From assembly GCA_021018995.1 (NCBI GenBank), contig CM037588.1, forward strand, positions 93,284,765 through 93,348,764: 64,000 bases of DNA, written 5' to 3'. The notes under the pieces are model-generated. The model ran no database searches, was not told the origin of the DNA, and worked only from the letters and a program-made list of their open reading frames with translations. Both the position numbers and the translations under genes were made by a program. Below, piece after piece: positions 35,470 to 47,671 of this stretch (its first letter is position 1; each line of letters starts with the position of its first letter). The DNA is from Chloranthus sessilifolius. Lineage: Eukaryota > Streptophyta > Magnoliopsida > Chloranthales > Chloranthaceae.

Positions 35470-35487
35470 TCCCCAACAAAGTTGCCA
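35470..35487 (-). promoter_or_regulatory. RE3 primer-binding site (tRNA-Arg type)
   Basis: The minus strand reads TGGCAACTTTGTTGGGGA four bases after the 5' LTR end. It differs from the Ogre/Tat site TGGCGACTCTGCTGGGGA only at positions explained by C-to-T or G-to-A change. It would anneal a tRNA 3' end to start minus-strand synthesis. Confidence 0.8.
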
Positions 35488-35491
35488 TCAG

Positions 35492-36265
35492 TGCAACCGT
35501 GGATTTTGATCAAACCCGTCACGACAAAGCACTCGTATAAAAAATAAAGAGTCGCCACCTGAAGCTTTTGGTGTCCCGAGAAATGTAAATTTTTTTTCAA
35601 ATGCACCGAAGTGCCAAATATGACTCTGATTCCGGTCTACGCCAAAGGCTCTTGGGTAAGGGCTTCGGTTATCAATCGGGAAGGTGTTAGGCACCCGACC
35701 AACCCACTCGTAAGTGGTCTCAACTATGGAGTTTTTTATGTGTGGCTGGTTTATATAATATATATATATAGATGATTATATATATATATAAAAGAAACAA
35801 AAAATGAGTTGCACCTCCCCTTGTCAGAAGGCACATCGGTCTTATTGAGCCCTTCCCGCTTGCCAAAATTTGGGTAGCGTAACAGCTCAATTCTAGGATA
35901 GAAAAGAAGCAAAAGAAGGTAGAGGAATAGAGGGGAGAGTCGGAGCTCTCGGGCCGTTGTAGCACCGATGTAGACCTTAGAACGTCACTGGTGAGCTTCC
36001 GATAGCAAACAGGTTAGGAGACGGGTTCTAATCTCTAAGGCTTGGTGGCTAAAAGGTAGAGGAAGAAGGCTAGGGAGTAGTTCTAGCTAAATCTCAAAGA
36101 TTGATGGTAAAAAATGAGGTTTTTAGGGCAAAACTCAATTTTGGAATTTTATGGGTTTAGTGCTAAAAGATGGAATGGGAGCTCACTAAATTTCTTCTTT
36201 CTTAGGAAAAAATTTCAAGCCTCTAACCCAAAGGGGGGCCTCTCTATTTATAGGAAAAGGGTATG
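35492..36265 (-). repeat. RE3 5' LTR, promoter-distal part
   Basis: This part of the right-hand LTR runs from the primer-site side to the RE2 insertion point and aligns with 19239-20010. It includes the TATA box (36244-36252, minus) and the transcribed part of the LTR. RE2 lies only about 13 bp upstream of that TATA box in the direction of RE3 transcription. Confidence 0.9.
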
Positions 36266-36489
36266 TGTTAAGAGCTGAAAAGTACCACTTTTCACCCCTT
36301 AACTTAATCTCTGTTAGGCCCTTAATCATTTAATAAATGTGTTTTTTAAGTCTATTCTGTAGGTAATAAGCAGCAGATGCAAATAAACCCCTAACAATGC
36401 CAAGAAGCCTACTGCTGACCCAGAAGCCCCTCAGATGTGTGAAGGTTAAACCCAGACAGAGAATTGGTTTCAGCAGAGGCACAACAAAG

Positions 36490-37060
36490 CGGAAACAAAT
36501 CAAAGAGAATGCCTCGCGCAGATGTCGCAGGGCTTAATCAAATCAGAAAGAATATATCGCGCAGTTGTCGCGGGCTTCTGAAGGAAGCACACCAACCGGT
36601 CGCGCAGTCTTCACGCCGTTCGTGCACAGATGGATGTCAGCAGGGAGTAAAAAGTAGACTCCACAAGGTTCTCGCGAGGCTCAGTCTTAACCCCTCACGA
36701 AGTACTCGCGCAGTCTCACACAGCTCAAGAGATGAGTCTTCAACCTTCGCGCGATTCACTAAATAGAGAGAGCTCCAGTCATTCCAGCGCGCGGCTATCG
36801 CGTAGTGGCCGAGGGACACATACTTTCAAGGAACTCCTCTCGTGATCTAGAAGCCTATGTACTTTGTTCTCTTCGTGAGAATCACTGCGGGATTCATCAA
36901 GGAACAAACTGTGCGAGCCATTCTTGTGCCATTCAAATGCAAAGACCAATCCCGCGATGACCAAAGCATTCTCGCGATGATCAAAGTACCAACCCTGCGA
37001 CTGCAAGAGCTTCAGGGCAAAGCAACCCCACGACGCCAATTCTACCATGCGACAAGATCT
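36490..37060. repeat. Dispersed TCGCGCAGT / CTCGCGA word array in the RE2 U3
   Basis: Between 36490 and 37060, words such as ctcgcgcag, gtcgcgg, ctcgcgagg, cgcgcggct, cccgcgatgacc and ctcgcgatgatc occur about 20 times at irregular 20-50 bp spacing. The same array is at about 53630-54180 in the 3' LTR, and a related one is at 46860-47350 in the internal spacer. It lies upstream of the TATA box. Confidence 0.75.
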
Positions 37061-37268
37061 GTAAATCTTTTCTACTCAGCGAGGATCGGGTTCTAAACTT
37101 CTCCCCACTTCTGCAAGGGCAATCTAGGAATCTCCAGCAATTAGGCACGCACTCTAATGCTCCAATCTCTGTGCACACGCCCCGAGGCATCCAAGGGACA
37201 AGAATGGGCCGCAATTGCATTGATGAAATTAGGGTTTTCCTAACCCTAATTGAGAGAGAACCGATTGC

Positions 37269-37276
37269 TATATAAG
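37269..37276 (+). promoter_or_regulatory. RE2 5' LTR TATA box
   Basis: TATATAAG within gctatataagcc; the equivalent is at 54392-54399 in the 3' LTR. It probably sets the start of element RNA about 30 bp downstream. Confidence 0.7.
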
Positions 37277-37560
37277 CCTAAGCCTAGCTTAGGTTTAGAG
37301 GACTTTTTGGGGGATCGACTTTTTCTCGACTTCTGTGCTTCTTCTTGAAACCGACTGTAGAATTACAGTAGGCTCAGGTTAGGGTTTAGGAGTTTTCTTT
37401 TTCCTGTTTCCTTCTCTCCATAGTCCAACACTTGCTGCTATGCCTTTTGTATAATTATTTGATATAGATTTTAATGGAGTTTTCGTAATAGGATCTGTTG
37501 AATGTATGGGATGGTGTTTTTGTTGTGAATTGTGCTGTACAAGGCTGCTGCCTTGAGATC

Positions 37561-39370
37561 TGTTGCTATTCTAAGTGTGCATGATTTATTTGTATTTTGA
37601 AAACAGTTTTGCAAATGATAAATTATACTAAATCTGGAAACTTAAAAAGAATAAGAAATATCAACATAGAGAGAAGTTAATTAACCTGCAAGATCAGGGC
37701 CAATTGTAGCAAGTTTTAAATGTTAGGAGTAAAAGATCGTCCACAGGGAATTGATTTAAAATGAATGGTAAACCTCCAGATCTGAGCTACTAGATCTGGC
37801 CTCTAATCCAATCTACAAAGCGAATAAGATGAGAGGTTAAATTTGTCACATTAACTAAATTATCTAAAAGTAGTATTTAAACTAAGTGATCCAGATCCGA
37901 GTTGGGGGAATTGGATGTAAAATTAATAAGAATGGAGAAATAATAGTTGACTTAAGCTTAGTAACTGATTACAGAATGAGAACTAGTGTAGCACAGTCGA
38001 GAAAGTCTCCAAATCTTCATCTGGCTACCAGCTCAGATGTAAGAGAAAATAATTCAACTCAAGGATTAGGATTGAGTTGAACTTATGGCTATGATCTGTC
38101 CACTGTCATGGACACAGATCATCCAATAGTCTTCAATCCGAATTCTTGATTCAGAACATGAGCACCGCTACAAATGCTGTAAGAAATTAGGTTACAAACG
38201 CAAATTCTTACAGGGATAATGAATTAAGGGAAATTGCTTTAAAAATAGTAAATCTAAAGGAGTCTAATGAGTAAGGAGATCACAAGGAACCCTCAACATG
38301 AATCTGATTGAGAACATACTGTTGAAAGCAACCTTTTCAAATCCACCATTACAATTACAGAGCACAGCTTAAACAGCTCTCGGATTTGTAGTCTTGAATA
38401 CAATTCTCACTTGAATTACATAAGTATCTCACAGCTCTCAGTTACAAATAAAAGCTAGGCTATTACAGAGGTTTCAGACAGCTATCTGAATTGGAAATGG
38501 GGCAGCAGAAATGAAACTCAAATCTGGATACCCAAATTGGGCAAATAGTTCATCTATTTATTGTTTTCCCCAAGTCCATCTCAGATGTCCATCAACCAAT
38601 CAGAATTGGTTAGATCCATATCAGCCTATAGGAGTCGAGCACCAGGATCCAGATCTATTCTGGCCAATCAGAACTGCTTGATCTGGTTCAACCAATTAGG
38701 AAACAGAGGCATCAATTCTGTTAGGAAATTCAAAAATCTGTTGGAACTTCTAGAAGTTCCCACCAAGTAATTTCATTTTTGGGTGTTCACATGGGGTGGA
38801 ATATGCCTCTGGTTTGTGCTTCAAATCTTCTAGAATGCCCCTGGGTTTTAAAATGCATTGGGGCGCATGTAGAGATTACCAAATTGCCCTTGCAGATGCT
38901 AGGAATCTTCAAGATACCATTTCGCAAAGTTTGAAGACCTTTTCAAAAGGTATTGTAACTTCTGAAACTCTATTCTCATAGATTGGAGACCTTTTCGAAA
39001 AGAACGGTAACTTTTGGAGATCTATTCGCAAAGATTTGGGACCTTTTCGCAACGATTGGGGACCTTTTCTAATAGCATTATATAGTGCATTCTTCTTTTC
39101 GAATAGCTCCAAACCTCTTTCCAGGTTGAAACCAGGCCTTTGTCCTCTTTATTTTAGGCATTTTGACAGCCAGTGAGGTTGTCCTTTCTCCTTTTTCCTC
39201 CAGATCAAGATGGGTCATCATCTTTTTGGCACTTTTAAGCTACTTTTAAGGTTAAGCCTGCTTTTATTGTTAGCTGTAAAACAAACACTTAAAACACTTA
39301 TTTAGTTCTCCCAAGGGTCTATCAAGGCCCAGATTAAGGGATGGAAAATGGTATTTTTCAGTTCTCAACA
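37561..39370 (-). repeat. Solo LTR S2 in the RE2 5' LTR, TSD agatc
   Basis: The 1810-bp insert sits between agatc copies (37556-37560 and 39371-39375) and is absent from the RE2 3' LTR, which reads straight through gagatcctccattgc. Its ends are TGTTG and CAACA. On the minus strand it starts TGTTGAGAACTGAAAAATACC, the family LTR start. The reverse complement of the gtccacagggaattg block is at 37740. No internal region is present, so it is a solo LTR. Confidence 0.95.
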
Positions 39371-40568
39371 AGATCCTCCATTGCTAACTTGTTTTGTAAG
39401 CAATGGAGGATTTCTTTTTAGGTTTTATTCAGATGCAAGTGACCTGTGTGTCCAGGTTAGGAACATTACAGACCTTCCCCCACCACAGGATCCACTAAAT
39501 ATGAATTCTCATGGAGCTTGCGCTGGTAGCCTTGTGAACATGGTGGCGGCAGCAATATTCTTATTCTGTCCTAGACCTCTGTGAGGAGGATAGCCTCTGT
39601 GGATAGTCTGTGACCATTAAAGTGGACAGATTATAGCCAATTCACAGAACTAAGACAGATTATTCTTCTCTGTACTTGTGCTTGTAGCCTTGTGAGAGAT
39701 TGTGCAGAGACAGACTCCCCTATATTTGTATAGACCCACCATCAGATTGCAGATCTGATTTGGCTGTAGAGATTGTAGGCTTGTGACTAGATCACTGCTG
39801 TCTTTCTAAAGCAGTGAACATCCAAGCTTGAAAGCTAGTACTCAAACTCTTGCTGGTCCTGTGTGTCCAGGCTCGTGCACATTGTAGGCCTAGCCCCACA
39901 CATAGAACTTTAGAGGTTGAGGTTCCTATGGATTCTTGAGCTTGTAGCCTGGATGAAGTAGTGCCTACAATGATAATTTTGTTCTAACCCATCTCTGGGT
40001 TGTGGTTCCCTTATTGGATAGTCTGTGACCATTTAAGTGGATAGGTTATAGCCATAAGGGATTGGATCATGGCACAAGGGTGAGTTGGATTCTTTCTCCT
40101 CTTTGGTGATAACGTAGCCATTGGACAGGATTTCTATAGCAGCAGATTTGAATCTAAGTTATAAGACCCGTCAGATCTGTACCCAATAACATACTTCTCA
40201 CCCTTTTATATTTATTTTCTCACACTCCATCCTCTTTCTGAACCCTTTCTGTAGTTTAGACATTATGTTGCCTTAGGATTTAGATTATAGTGACCTTAAA
40301 TCCCCTTCCATTTAGGATTGCCAGATCTGTAGTCAGATCTGGGGAGCCTACTAAAGAAAGCTCCCTTGGAGCTTTACATCAACCTTCCCTGTGGGACAAA
40401 CTCTTACTTATCAAAACTTGCTACAACAGGCCCTGTATCTTGCAGGACTGTGCATATTTTAGGCTTGCTGCCTTGCACTCCACCTTTCATTCATTTTGAT
40501 TCACCCCATTCTTATCATTGTCTCCAATAAAGTCAATAGCAAGCACTTTTAAAATGTCATCAAGTTTT

Positions 40569-40586
40569 TGGTGCCGCTGCCAGGGA
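40569..40586 (+). promoter_or_regulatory. RE2 primer-binding site (tRNA-Asp type)
   Basis: TGGTGCCGCTGCCAGGGA, six bases after the 5' LTR, closely matches the Athila site TGGCGCCGTTGCCGGGGA, which pairs with a tRNA-Asp 3' end. It sets the start of minus-strand synthesis and supports the lineage call. Confidence 0.85.
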
Positions 40587-40886
40587 AATAATTGATCTAT
40601 TAGTAGACTCTAGATTATTATATTCTTTATTCTTTGGTAGCTGTACTTGTGAATAACGGATACTGCTGATTTACATTTGGAATTTTTCTTGCAGATCTAG
40701 ACCGTAGCAGAGAAGGAGAGTAGAATTGCACTGGGAGTCTAGCTACCTCTATTTGCACTTCTATAATCTTCAAAACCTCTGTTTATTTCTCCTTGGAAGA
40801 TTCCATAGTAGTTGATTAGGATAGTTGTAAATTTTGTTAAGTGCAATGTGCCTGCGAGTAGTCTTCCCTGCTGTTGGTGTGTGTGC

Positions 40887-42632
40887 ATGTTAGGAAGGAG
40901 ATCCCTCAGTCCTACATTAGAGCCTGCTAACCCTGAAATAGAAAGGGGTAGAAGACCGAGAAGGCACAAACACACCACAGTCGAGCCCCTATTGAAATTG
41001 AGATAGCAGTTATGGGTGAAGAGCAACCTAGAACATTAAAGGAATTGAATGCTCCGGGTGATTACAATTCTCCATTCAGCATCCAATCCCAAATGTTCAG
41101 GGAAACAATGAGATCAAAACTTTCATCATCCAAATGCTTCCCTCTTTCCATGGGCTTAGCAAGGAAGACCCTTACAAGCACATTGACCAGTTCTTGGCCC
41201 TGTGCACGACATTCTCCATTGCTGGTTTGGGACCAGAAGCCACTAGGTTAAGGCTTTTTCCTTTCTCCCTAAAGGACAGGGCCATGACCTGATTATCTAC
41301 TGTCCCAAATAATAGCATCACTTCCTGGAAAGACCTCCAGACAATATTTCTGTCTAAATTTTTCCTAGAGACCAAAACTAGCCAGTTGAGGAAAGGCATA
41401 CTTGCTTTTGCCCAATCCTCAACTGAAGATTTTAACCATGCTTGGGAGAAATTTAAGGAGATGCTAAAACAATGTCCCCACCACAAGATCCTTGACTGGC
41501 AGCTTGTCCAGAGCTTGTACAATGGGATTGATGAGAAGAGCAGAGACATGGTTGATGCCTCTTGTGGTGGAACGTACATGCATAAAACAGCTAATGAGGC
41601 ATGGGACTTGTTTGAGGTCATTAGCGAAAATGCTTTTCAGAAGATGTCCTCATCTAGAACTGTTCAAGAGCCTTCTCCTAAGCTGGGGTTGGCTGAAACT
41701 TCTAAAGGCAAGATGTATGAAGTTAGGGGTAACGATGACCTGAGAATGCAGATGGCCAATCTTTCAGATAAATTTGATAAACTTTTGACTATGGTATAGC
41801 CCAGAATGGCTGCACAAGTGATGGAGGCATGTCTGATATGCCAATCTCCACAACACACAGTGGAAGAATGCCCATCTGCGAGGCAATACCCTGAGTATGT
41901 AATGGAACACGCTGCTGCTGCCCAATCTTTTGGACAACAACCTGGTGGCTACAATAAACAATCATATGGATACCAGCACCAAAATGCTGGTTACCAATGG
42001 AGAGACCACCCAAATTTGAGGTGGAGGCAAGACAATTATATGCAGCCACAACAGATGTTGGCCTTACCTCAAAGGCCACAGCAGTAGTTTAACCAGGGTT
42101 ATGCCCCAAGGTCGAATTTCCAGCAGCAATAGCAACCCCAGCAACAAAATCAATTGGTAGTTCCCCCACCTCAGCTCCGAAGTGCTTCTTTCGAGGACCA
42201 GGTTTTGACCCAATTGCAAAGCCTTGGATCCTCGAATCAAACTGTGACTTCTCACAATCAAAGCATAAAGAAGATAGAAGAGAAATTAGGCCAAATAGCC
42301 AATTCCTTGGCTAAAAGAGAAGAGGGAAGGTTGCCAAGCCAGCCAGTAGCCAACCCCAAGGGCTAGTATTCAATTGGAGAAGGCTCCTCAAATTTTGAGG
42401 GAGCTAATGCCATCACAGCCCTAAGGTCAGCGAGTTGGCGGAACAACAGTGGGAAAAGGAATAAGGAGAGGTCATTCCCAAGGAACTGTCGAGTGAAAGA
42501 GAAAGAGACTTTGTTAGAGCACAGAGTCAAGAACTGCCTGCTACCCTTCAACAAGGGAAAAATAAAGAGGTTGTAGTTGAGCCTCAACAAGAGATAAAAA
42601 TAGAAAAAAGAAAAAAATAAAAGTTCAGTCAT
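40887..42632 (+). pseudogene. RE2 gag (Athila type)
   Basis: An N-terminal NPEIERGRRPRR segment (near 40929) leads, after a frameshift, to the ATG at 41012 and MGEEQPRTLKELNAPG, a hallmark of Athila gag. A second frameshift lies near 41110. The core follows: IIQMLPSFHGLSKEDPYKHI, LRLFPFSLKDRAMT, then TGA at 41290 in place of Trp, and KFFLETKTSQLRKGI. CLICQSPQHTVEEC at about 41827 is a C-x2-C-x4-H-x4-C zinc knuckle that would bind RNA. Further stops at 41797, 42085, 42130 and 42364 are in the same frame. A Lys-rich linker toward protease is decayed. It would form the particle. Confidence 0.85.
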
Positions 42633-45600
42633 ATGCTTGCAGCTGAGGAACCAGCAGTACCTCAGCCGCCATGTCCTCAAGCTTTGAGTGGCCCTGCCCC
42701 TTTTAATAAGGGGCAGGCACAGATCGAGGAAATGATGGAGACCTTTAAGCAGGTCAAGATAAATTTACCTTTGCTTCATGCAATCCGACAGGTCCTAGCC
42801 TATGCAAAGTTTCTGAAGACCTTTGTACTTAGAAAAGGAAGGCCAGAGGCCATTTGTCCAAAAAGGTCTTTGCAACTGATATAGTTAATTATGTATTAAT
42901 CATGACAATGCCTGAGAAGTTGCAAGACCCAGGGATACCCACTATTCCCTGTATTATTGGAGACCACACGATTGGAAGGGCCCTTTTAGACCTTGGAGCC
43001 AATGTTAACCTCCTGCCATACAGTGTGTATCAGCAGCTAGGTTTGGGGGAGCTGAAGCCCACCCCCATTGTTCTATTGATGGCTAATAGGTCTGAGAGGA
43101 AACCCACTGGAGTGGTGGAGGATGTCCTAGTGGGGGTAGACAAGTTCTTCTACCCTGCAGACTTCCTTGTTTTGGACATGGACTGCAATTAGAGTACATC
43201 CCCGATACCTGTTATTCTGGGCAGACCATTCTTGGCCACTGCCAATACATGCATTCAATGCAGGTCTAAGATTATGGAGGTCACTTTCGGACATATGAAA
43301 GTTGAGCTTAATGTGTACAACAGTGCAAAGTACCCTCAGCTGGACAATGAGGAATGCTTTGCAGTGGATGTACTAGAAGAAGTGGTTGAAGAAGAACTGC
43401 CCACTCTGCTGGAGTGGGACAATATTGTCACAAATTTAACTGAAGTTTGGAACATGGTAGAGGAAGGAAGCCTAGCTTTAATGCCAGAAGACATGTCCCC
43501 ATTGAGGTCTTCTGTGGGCTTAGTGCAGCATTCCAATTGGAAACCTACATTGCTGCCCCTTCCTCCAACCAATAATTCACCAATCCTGCCATCCATCCAA
43601 CAAGCCCCTGATCTGGAGCTCAAGAAGCTTCCAGAGACATTGAAATATGCTTTCCTCGAGAAAGACGAGAAACTTCCTATAATTATCTCCTCTTCTCTTA
43701 CCAGTGAGCAAGAGGAGGAATTGCTAACAGTTTTGAGGAAGCACAAGAAAGCAATTGGCTGGACCATTGCTGATCTAGGAGGGATTGATGCATTAATCTG
43801 TATGCATAAGATTCATCTAGAGGAGAGCTCAACACCCTCCAGGGAAATGCAGAGGAAACTGAATCCTCACATGCAGGAAGTGGTCTTGAAAGAAATCATT
43901 AAATTGCTGGATGCTGGGATAATTTACCCCATTTCTGATTCTGAATGGGTGGCACCAATCCAAGTGGTGCCCAAAAAATCTGGCATAACAGTGATCACAA
44001 CCGAGTCTGGAGAGTTGAGACCAGCCAGGGAGACCACTGGCTGGAGAGTTTGCATCGATTATCGAAAACTCAACTCCAAAACCAGAAAAGACCAATTCCC
44101 TCTCCCCTTTATTAATCAAATTTTGGATAAGTTGGCTGGGAAAGCTTTTTACTGTTTTCTTGATGGGTACTCAGGGTAAAACCAGATCCCTGTGCACCCT
44201 CTTGATAAAGAGAAAACTACTTTTACTTGTCCTTTTGGCACCTTTGCTTACAGAAGGATGCATTTTGGACTATGTAATGCCCTAGCCACCTTTCAGAGGT
44301 GTATGTATGCCATTTTTTTTGATATGATTGACAAATTTTTGGAAATTTTTATGGATGATTTTTCAGATTATCGGGATAGCTTTGACCAATGTCTGCAACA
44401 CCTCCATCAGGTCTTACAAAGATGTGAGGAGACCAATTTGGTCTTAAGTTGGGAAAAGAGTCACTTCATGGTAACACAAGGAATTGTGATGGGCCATGTA
44501 GTCTCTAAAGATGGAATTGAGGTAGACAAGGCCAAAGTTGACCTCATTGCAAATTTTCCCCCTCCCAAAATAGTCAAGAAAATCAGATCTTTCCTTGGAC
44601 GTGCTGGATTTTACAGGAGGTTTATCAAAGACTTAAGCAAAATTGCTAAACCATTGTGCCACCTGCTCTGCCAGGATGTGCCCTTTGACTTTTCTGCTGA
44701 ATGTCAGGAGGCTTTTGAAACTCTAAAAATCTACCTCACCTCTGCCCCTGTACTCCAAACTCCTGACTATACCCTGCCCTTTGAGTTGATGTGTGATGCA
44801 TCTGACTTGGTAATAGGTGTTGTCTTGGACCAGAGAAAAGATAAGCTGTCTGTGGTCATTGCATATCTCAGCAAATCACTTGCTGAAGCTCAACTAAACT
44901 ACACAACAACTGAGAAAGAGCTTCTGGCAGTGGTTTTTACTATGGACAAGTTTAGACCTTACCTACTTGGGTCTAAAACTATCATCTTCACTGACCACTC
45001 AGCCTTAAAGTACCTACTGTCCAAGAAGGATGCAAAGACCAGATTGATTAGATGGATTCTCCTGTTGCAGGAGTTTGACATCGAAATCAAGGACAAAAAA
45101 GGTGTAGAAAATGTGGTGGCTGACCACTTGTCAAAATTATGTTGGAGAAAGGTGTTGATGACCTTGCTACAAATGATGTCTTCCCGGATGAGCAACTATT
45201 TACCATCCAATCTTTAGTTCCTTGGTATGCACATATTGTCAATTATCTAGTTATAGGTAAGATTCCTGCCCATTGGATGAAAATGGACAAAGACCTATTT
45301 TTCTCATAGGTCAAATTCTTTTTCTAGGAGGAACCTTGCCTGTACAAGTATTGTGCTAACCAAATCATTCGGAAATGTGTTCACGAAAGTGATGTCCCTA
45401 GTATCCTGGCCATGTGCCACAAAAATGTCTGTGGGGGTCATTTTAGTGGGAGAAAAATAGCTGACAAAGTGTTGCAGTGTGGGTTCTATTGGCCTTCTCT
45501 TTTCAGAGATGCCAATATACACTGCAAGACCTCTGAAAGATGTCAAAAATTGGGAGGGCTGTCCAAACAAAACTCAATGCCTTTATAGCCCATCCTTGTT

Positions 45601-46514
45601 GTAGAACTGTTTGATGTATGGGGTATTGACTTTATGGGCCCCTTTCCTCCTTCAAATGGGTTTCATTTCATCTTAGTGGCAGTGGATTACGTTTCCAAAT
45701 GGGTAGAAGCCATTGCCACAAGAACTAATGATAATCAGGTTGTCCTCAAGTTTATAAAGCAGAATCTCTTCTCGAGATTTGGCACCCCTAGAGCCATTAT
45801 CAGTGATGGGGGTAGCCATTTCTGCAATAGAAATTTCGAGAGCTTGTTCAAGAAATACCCTGTCACCCATAGGATTGCTACTCCCTACCACCCACAAACA
45901 AGTGGGCAAGTTGAACTTTCAAATAGGGAGATCAAGCACATCCTAGAGAAGACTGTGAGGACTGATAGGAAAGATTGGGCTGACAAACTTAATGATGCAC
46001 TGTGGGCTTATAGGACTGCTTATAAGACTACCATTGGTATGTCCCCATTCAAACTGATTTATGGCAAGGCCTGTCATCTCCCAGTGGAGTTAGAACACAG
46101 GGCCTATTGGGCCATTAAACATTTAAATCTTGACTTAACTTCTGCTGGTCATCACAGGTTGTTGCAGCTATCCAAATTGGAAGAGCTAAGGATGGATGTG
46201 TATGCTAATGTCAGGATCTACAAGGAAATGTCCAAAGCTTTCTTTGACAAAGGGCTATTGAGAAGAGTTTCATAGCTGGTGATAAGGTTTGGTTGTTTAA
46301 CTCCAAACTTAAATTCTTTCCTGGCAAATTAAAATCCAGATGGGAAGGTCCCTACATTGTCATGCATGTTTCCCCATTTGGTGCTGTGGAAATCAAGGAT
46401 CCCAAGTCTGGGAGAACCTTGAAGGTGAATGGTCAGAGGCTTAAGCCTTGTTTTGAAAAACCTGCCGAACCCATGGACACCATTCACTTTCAAGGGGATC
46501 CTTCTTCAAACTGA
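42633..46514 (+). pseudogene. RE2 pol: protease, RT, RNase H, integrase
   Basis: Protease has IPCIIGDHTIGRALLDLGAN and ends near ILGRPFLATAN. RT has VVPKKSGI, WRVCIDYRKLN, FCFLDGYSG-like text broken by TAA at 44177, [14 protein letters not shown] and the catalytic FMDD at about 44348. RNase H keeps its acidic residues ([37 protein letters not shown]). Integrase has a zinc finger (CGGHFSGRKIADKV, CKTSERCQK) and catalytic Asp, Asp and Glu in [17 protein letters not shown] and GQVELSNRE; its C-terminal domain ends at 46514 (KLKSRWEGPYIV). Lesions: stops at 43190, 44177, 45307, 45325 and 45586, with frameshifts near 45140 and 46270. Every catalytic residue survives, so inactivation is recent relative to RE3. 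Confidence 0.9.
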
Positions 46515-47671
46515 TCCACAGGTGTGTCATTATTGCATCATATGTGCTTTGTTTTTGGTCGATTTATCTTGCTTTCTTTTGTTTATATTCTCTAGGATTT
46601 GTTAGTGGTCCCATCTGAATCTGGACCTATCTGTTTTAAACTTTTGATGCTTGGTTTGATTCTTACTGCTCTTGAATTGATAGTTTTTGTTGAATGCATA
46701 ATGTGGGAGGTTGATTTTTGTTGTCCTTGCTTGAATGCTTGAGTTTTCATGTGTCTAGAGGTATCCATGGTGAGAGTCATGCCTAGGATCCAACCACAGC
46801 ACAGATACAAAAGGGTAGAATAGAGAGCACATGCTTTTTGTTTATACTTTGCTGTCGTGGGGTCCAAAATGAAGCCTGGGAGACTCTCGCGCACTATAGA
46901 CAACATACTTCATCAACTGTCGTGAGATTCTAAAGCTGTCGCGAGGTTAAAAAGGAAGTCTGGGAGAATTTCATGCAATTCACATGGAAACATTCAATAG
47001 CTATCACGAGATTCAAGTGCACCTGCGAACCTCTCGCCCGATCCATATGGAGCTATTCATTAGTTATCACGAGATTCAGAAACTGTCGCAAGGTTCAGAA
47101 GGTCAAATGGGAGACTCTCACGCAATTCCACAGAAAGACTTCATTTGATGTTGCGAGATTCTAAGGGTGTCGTGAGATTCAAAGTGAACCTCTGAGCTTT
47201 TTGTGCAATCCAAATGGAGACCTGGGAGCCGCTCGTGCAATTCACATGAATTCATCTCACACTGTCGCGCGCTCTAAGGACAACCTGGGAGGTTATCGCG
47301 CAATCCAAATTCAATAAACACCTTCGCTAGGTTCATTTCCAATCCCGCGACCAGGTGTTCCAAAGCGCACCGAGCTTTGCGATAAGTATTTTAACCCCGC
47401 GCTTGGCTCTTTTTCCAGTATTCTCTTCCTTCTTCCCTTTGTGAAACCCTAGCTTCTGGCGCTCTTCTCCCTCTCTCCTCCAGCATCAATCCTACAGCTC
47501 ATCATTCACTCCATAAATCTACAGAGTTGTTCCTAGCATCACCCTCATCCATTGCCCTCTAATCAGAGATCTCGCGGTGCCCTGTGCGTCAAATCAAACC
47601 AAACCCTAGGATTTTAGGGTAGGCACTTAGATCTCAGTGTCTGTTTCTCATATTAGAAGATAGAGTTTGAA
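46515..47671 (+). other. RE2 spacer between pol and ORF3, with TCGCGA-type words
   Basis: It is noncoding. From 46860 to 47350, about 15 words of the type gtcgcgagattc, ctcgcgcaattc and atcacgagattc occur at irregular spacing, the same vocabulary as in the RE2 LTR. A pyrimidine-rich stretch (47405-47510) precedes ORF3. The spacer may carry a splice acceptor or internal promoter for ORF3, which I infer from position only. Confidence 0.6.

Larger units (their letters stand above)
36266..40562 (+). repeat. RE2 5' LTR (contains solo LTR S2)
   Basis: It begins TGTTAAGAGCTG and ends ATGTCATCA six bases before the primer site. Without S2 and one duplication it is about 2482 bp, against 2486 for the 3' LTR. 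It has TATATAAG at 37269 and the family block ctgtgggacaaactcttac near 40391. Differences from the 3' LTR cluster at CG steps, for example tcgcgggctt against ttgcaagctt. Confidence 0.9.

Noticed and set aside
37370..37400. Telomere-like ggttagggtttagg
   Set aside because: Only one or two units inside the RE2 LTR, repeated in the other LTR; not a telomeric array.
41172..41621. 149-codon minus-strand open frame
   Set aside because: Antisense shadow of RE2 gag.
43336..43767. 143-codon minus-strand open frame
   Set aside because: Antisense to RE2 pol; Ser-rich mirror of Glu codons.
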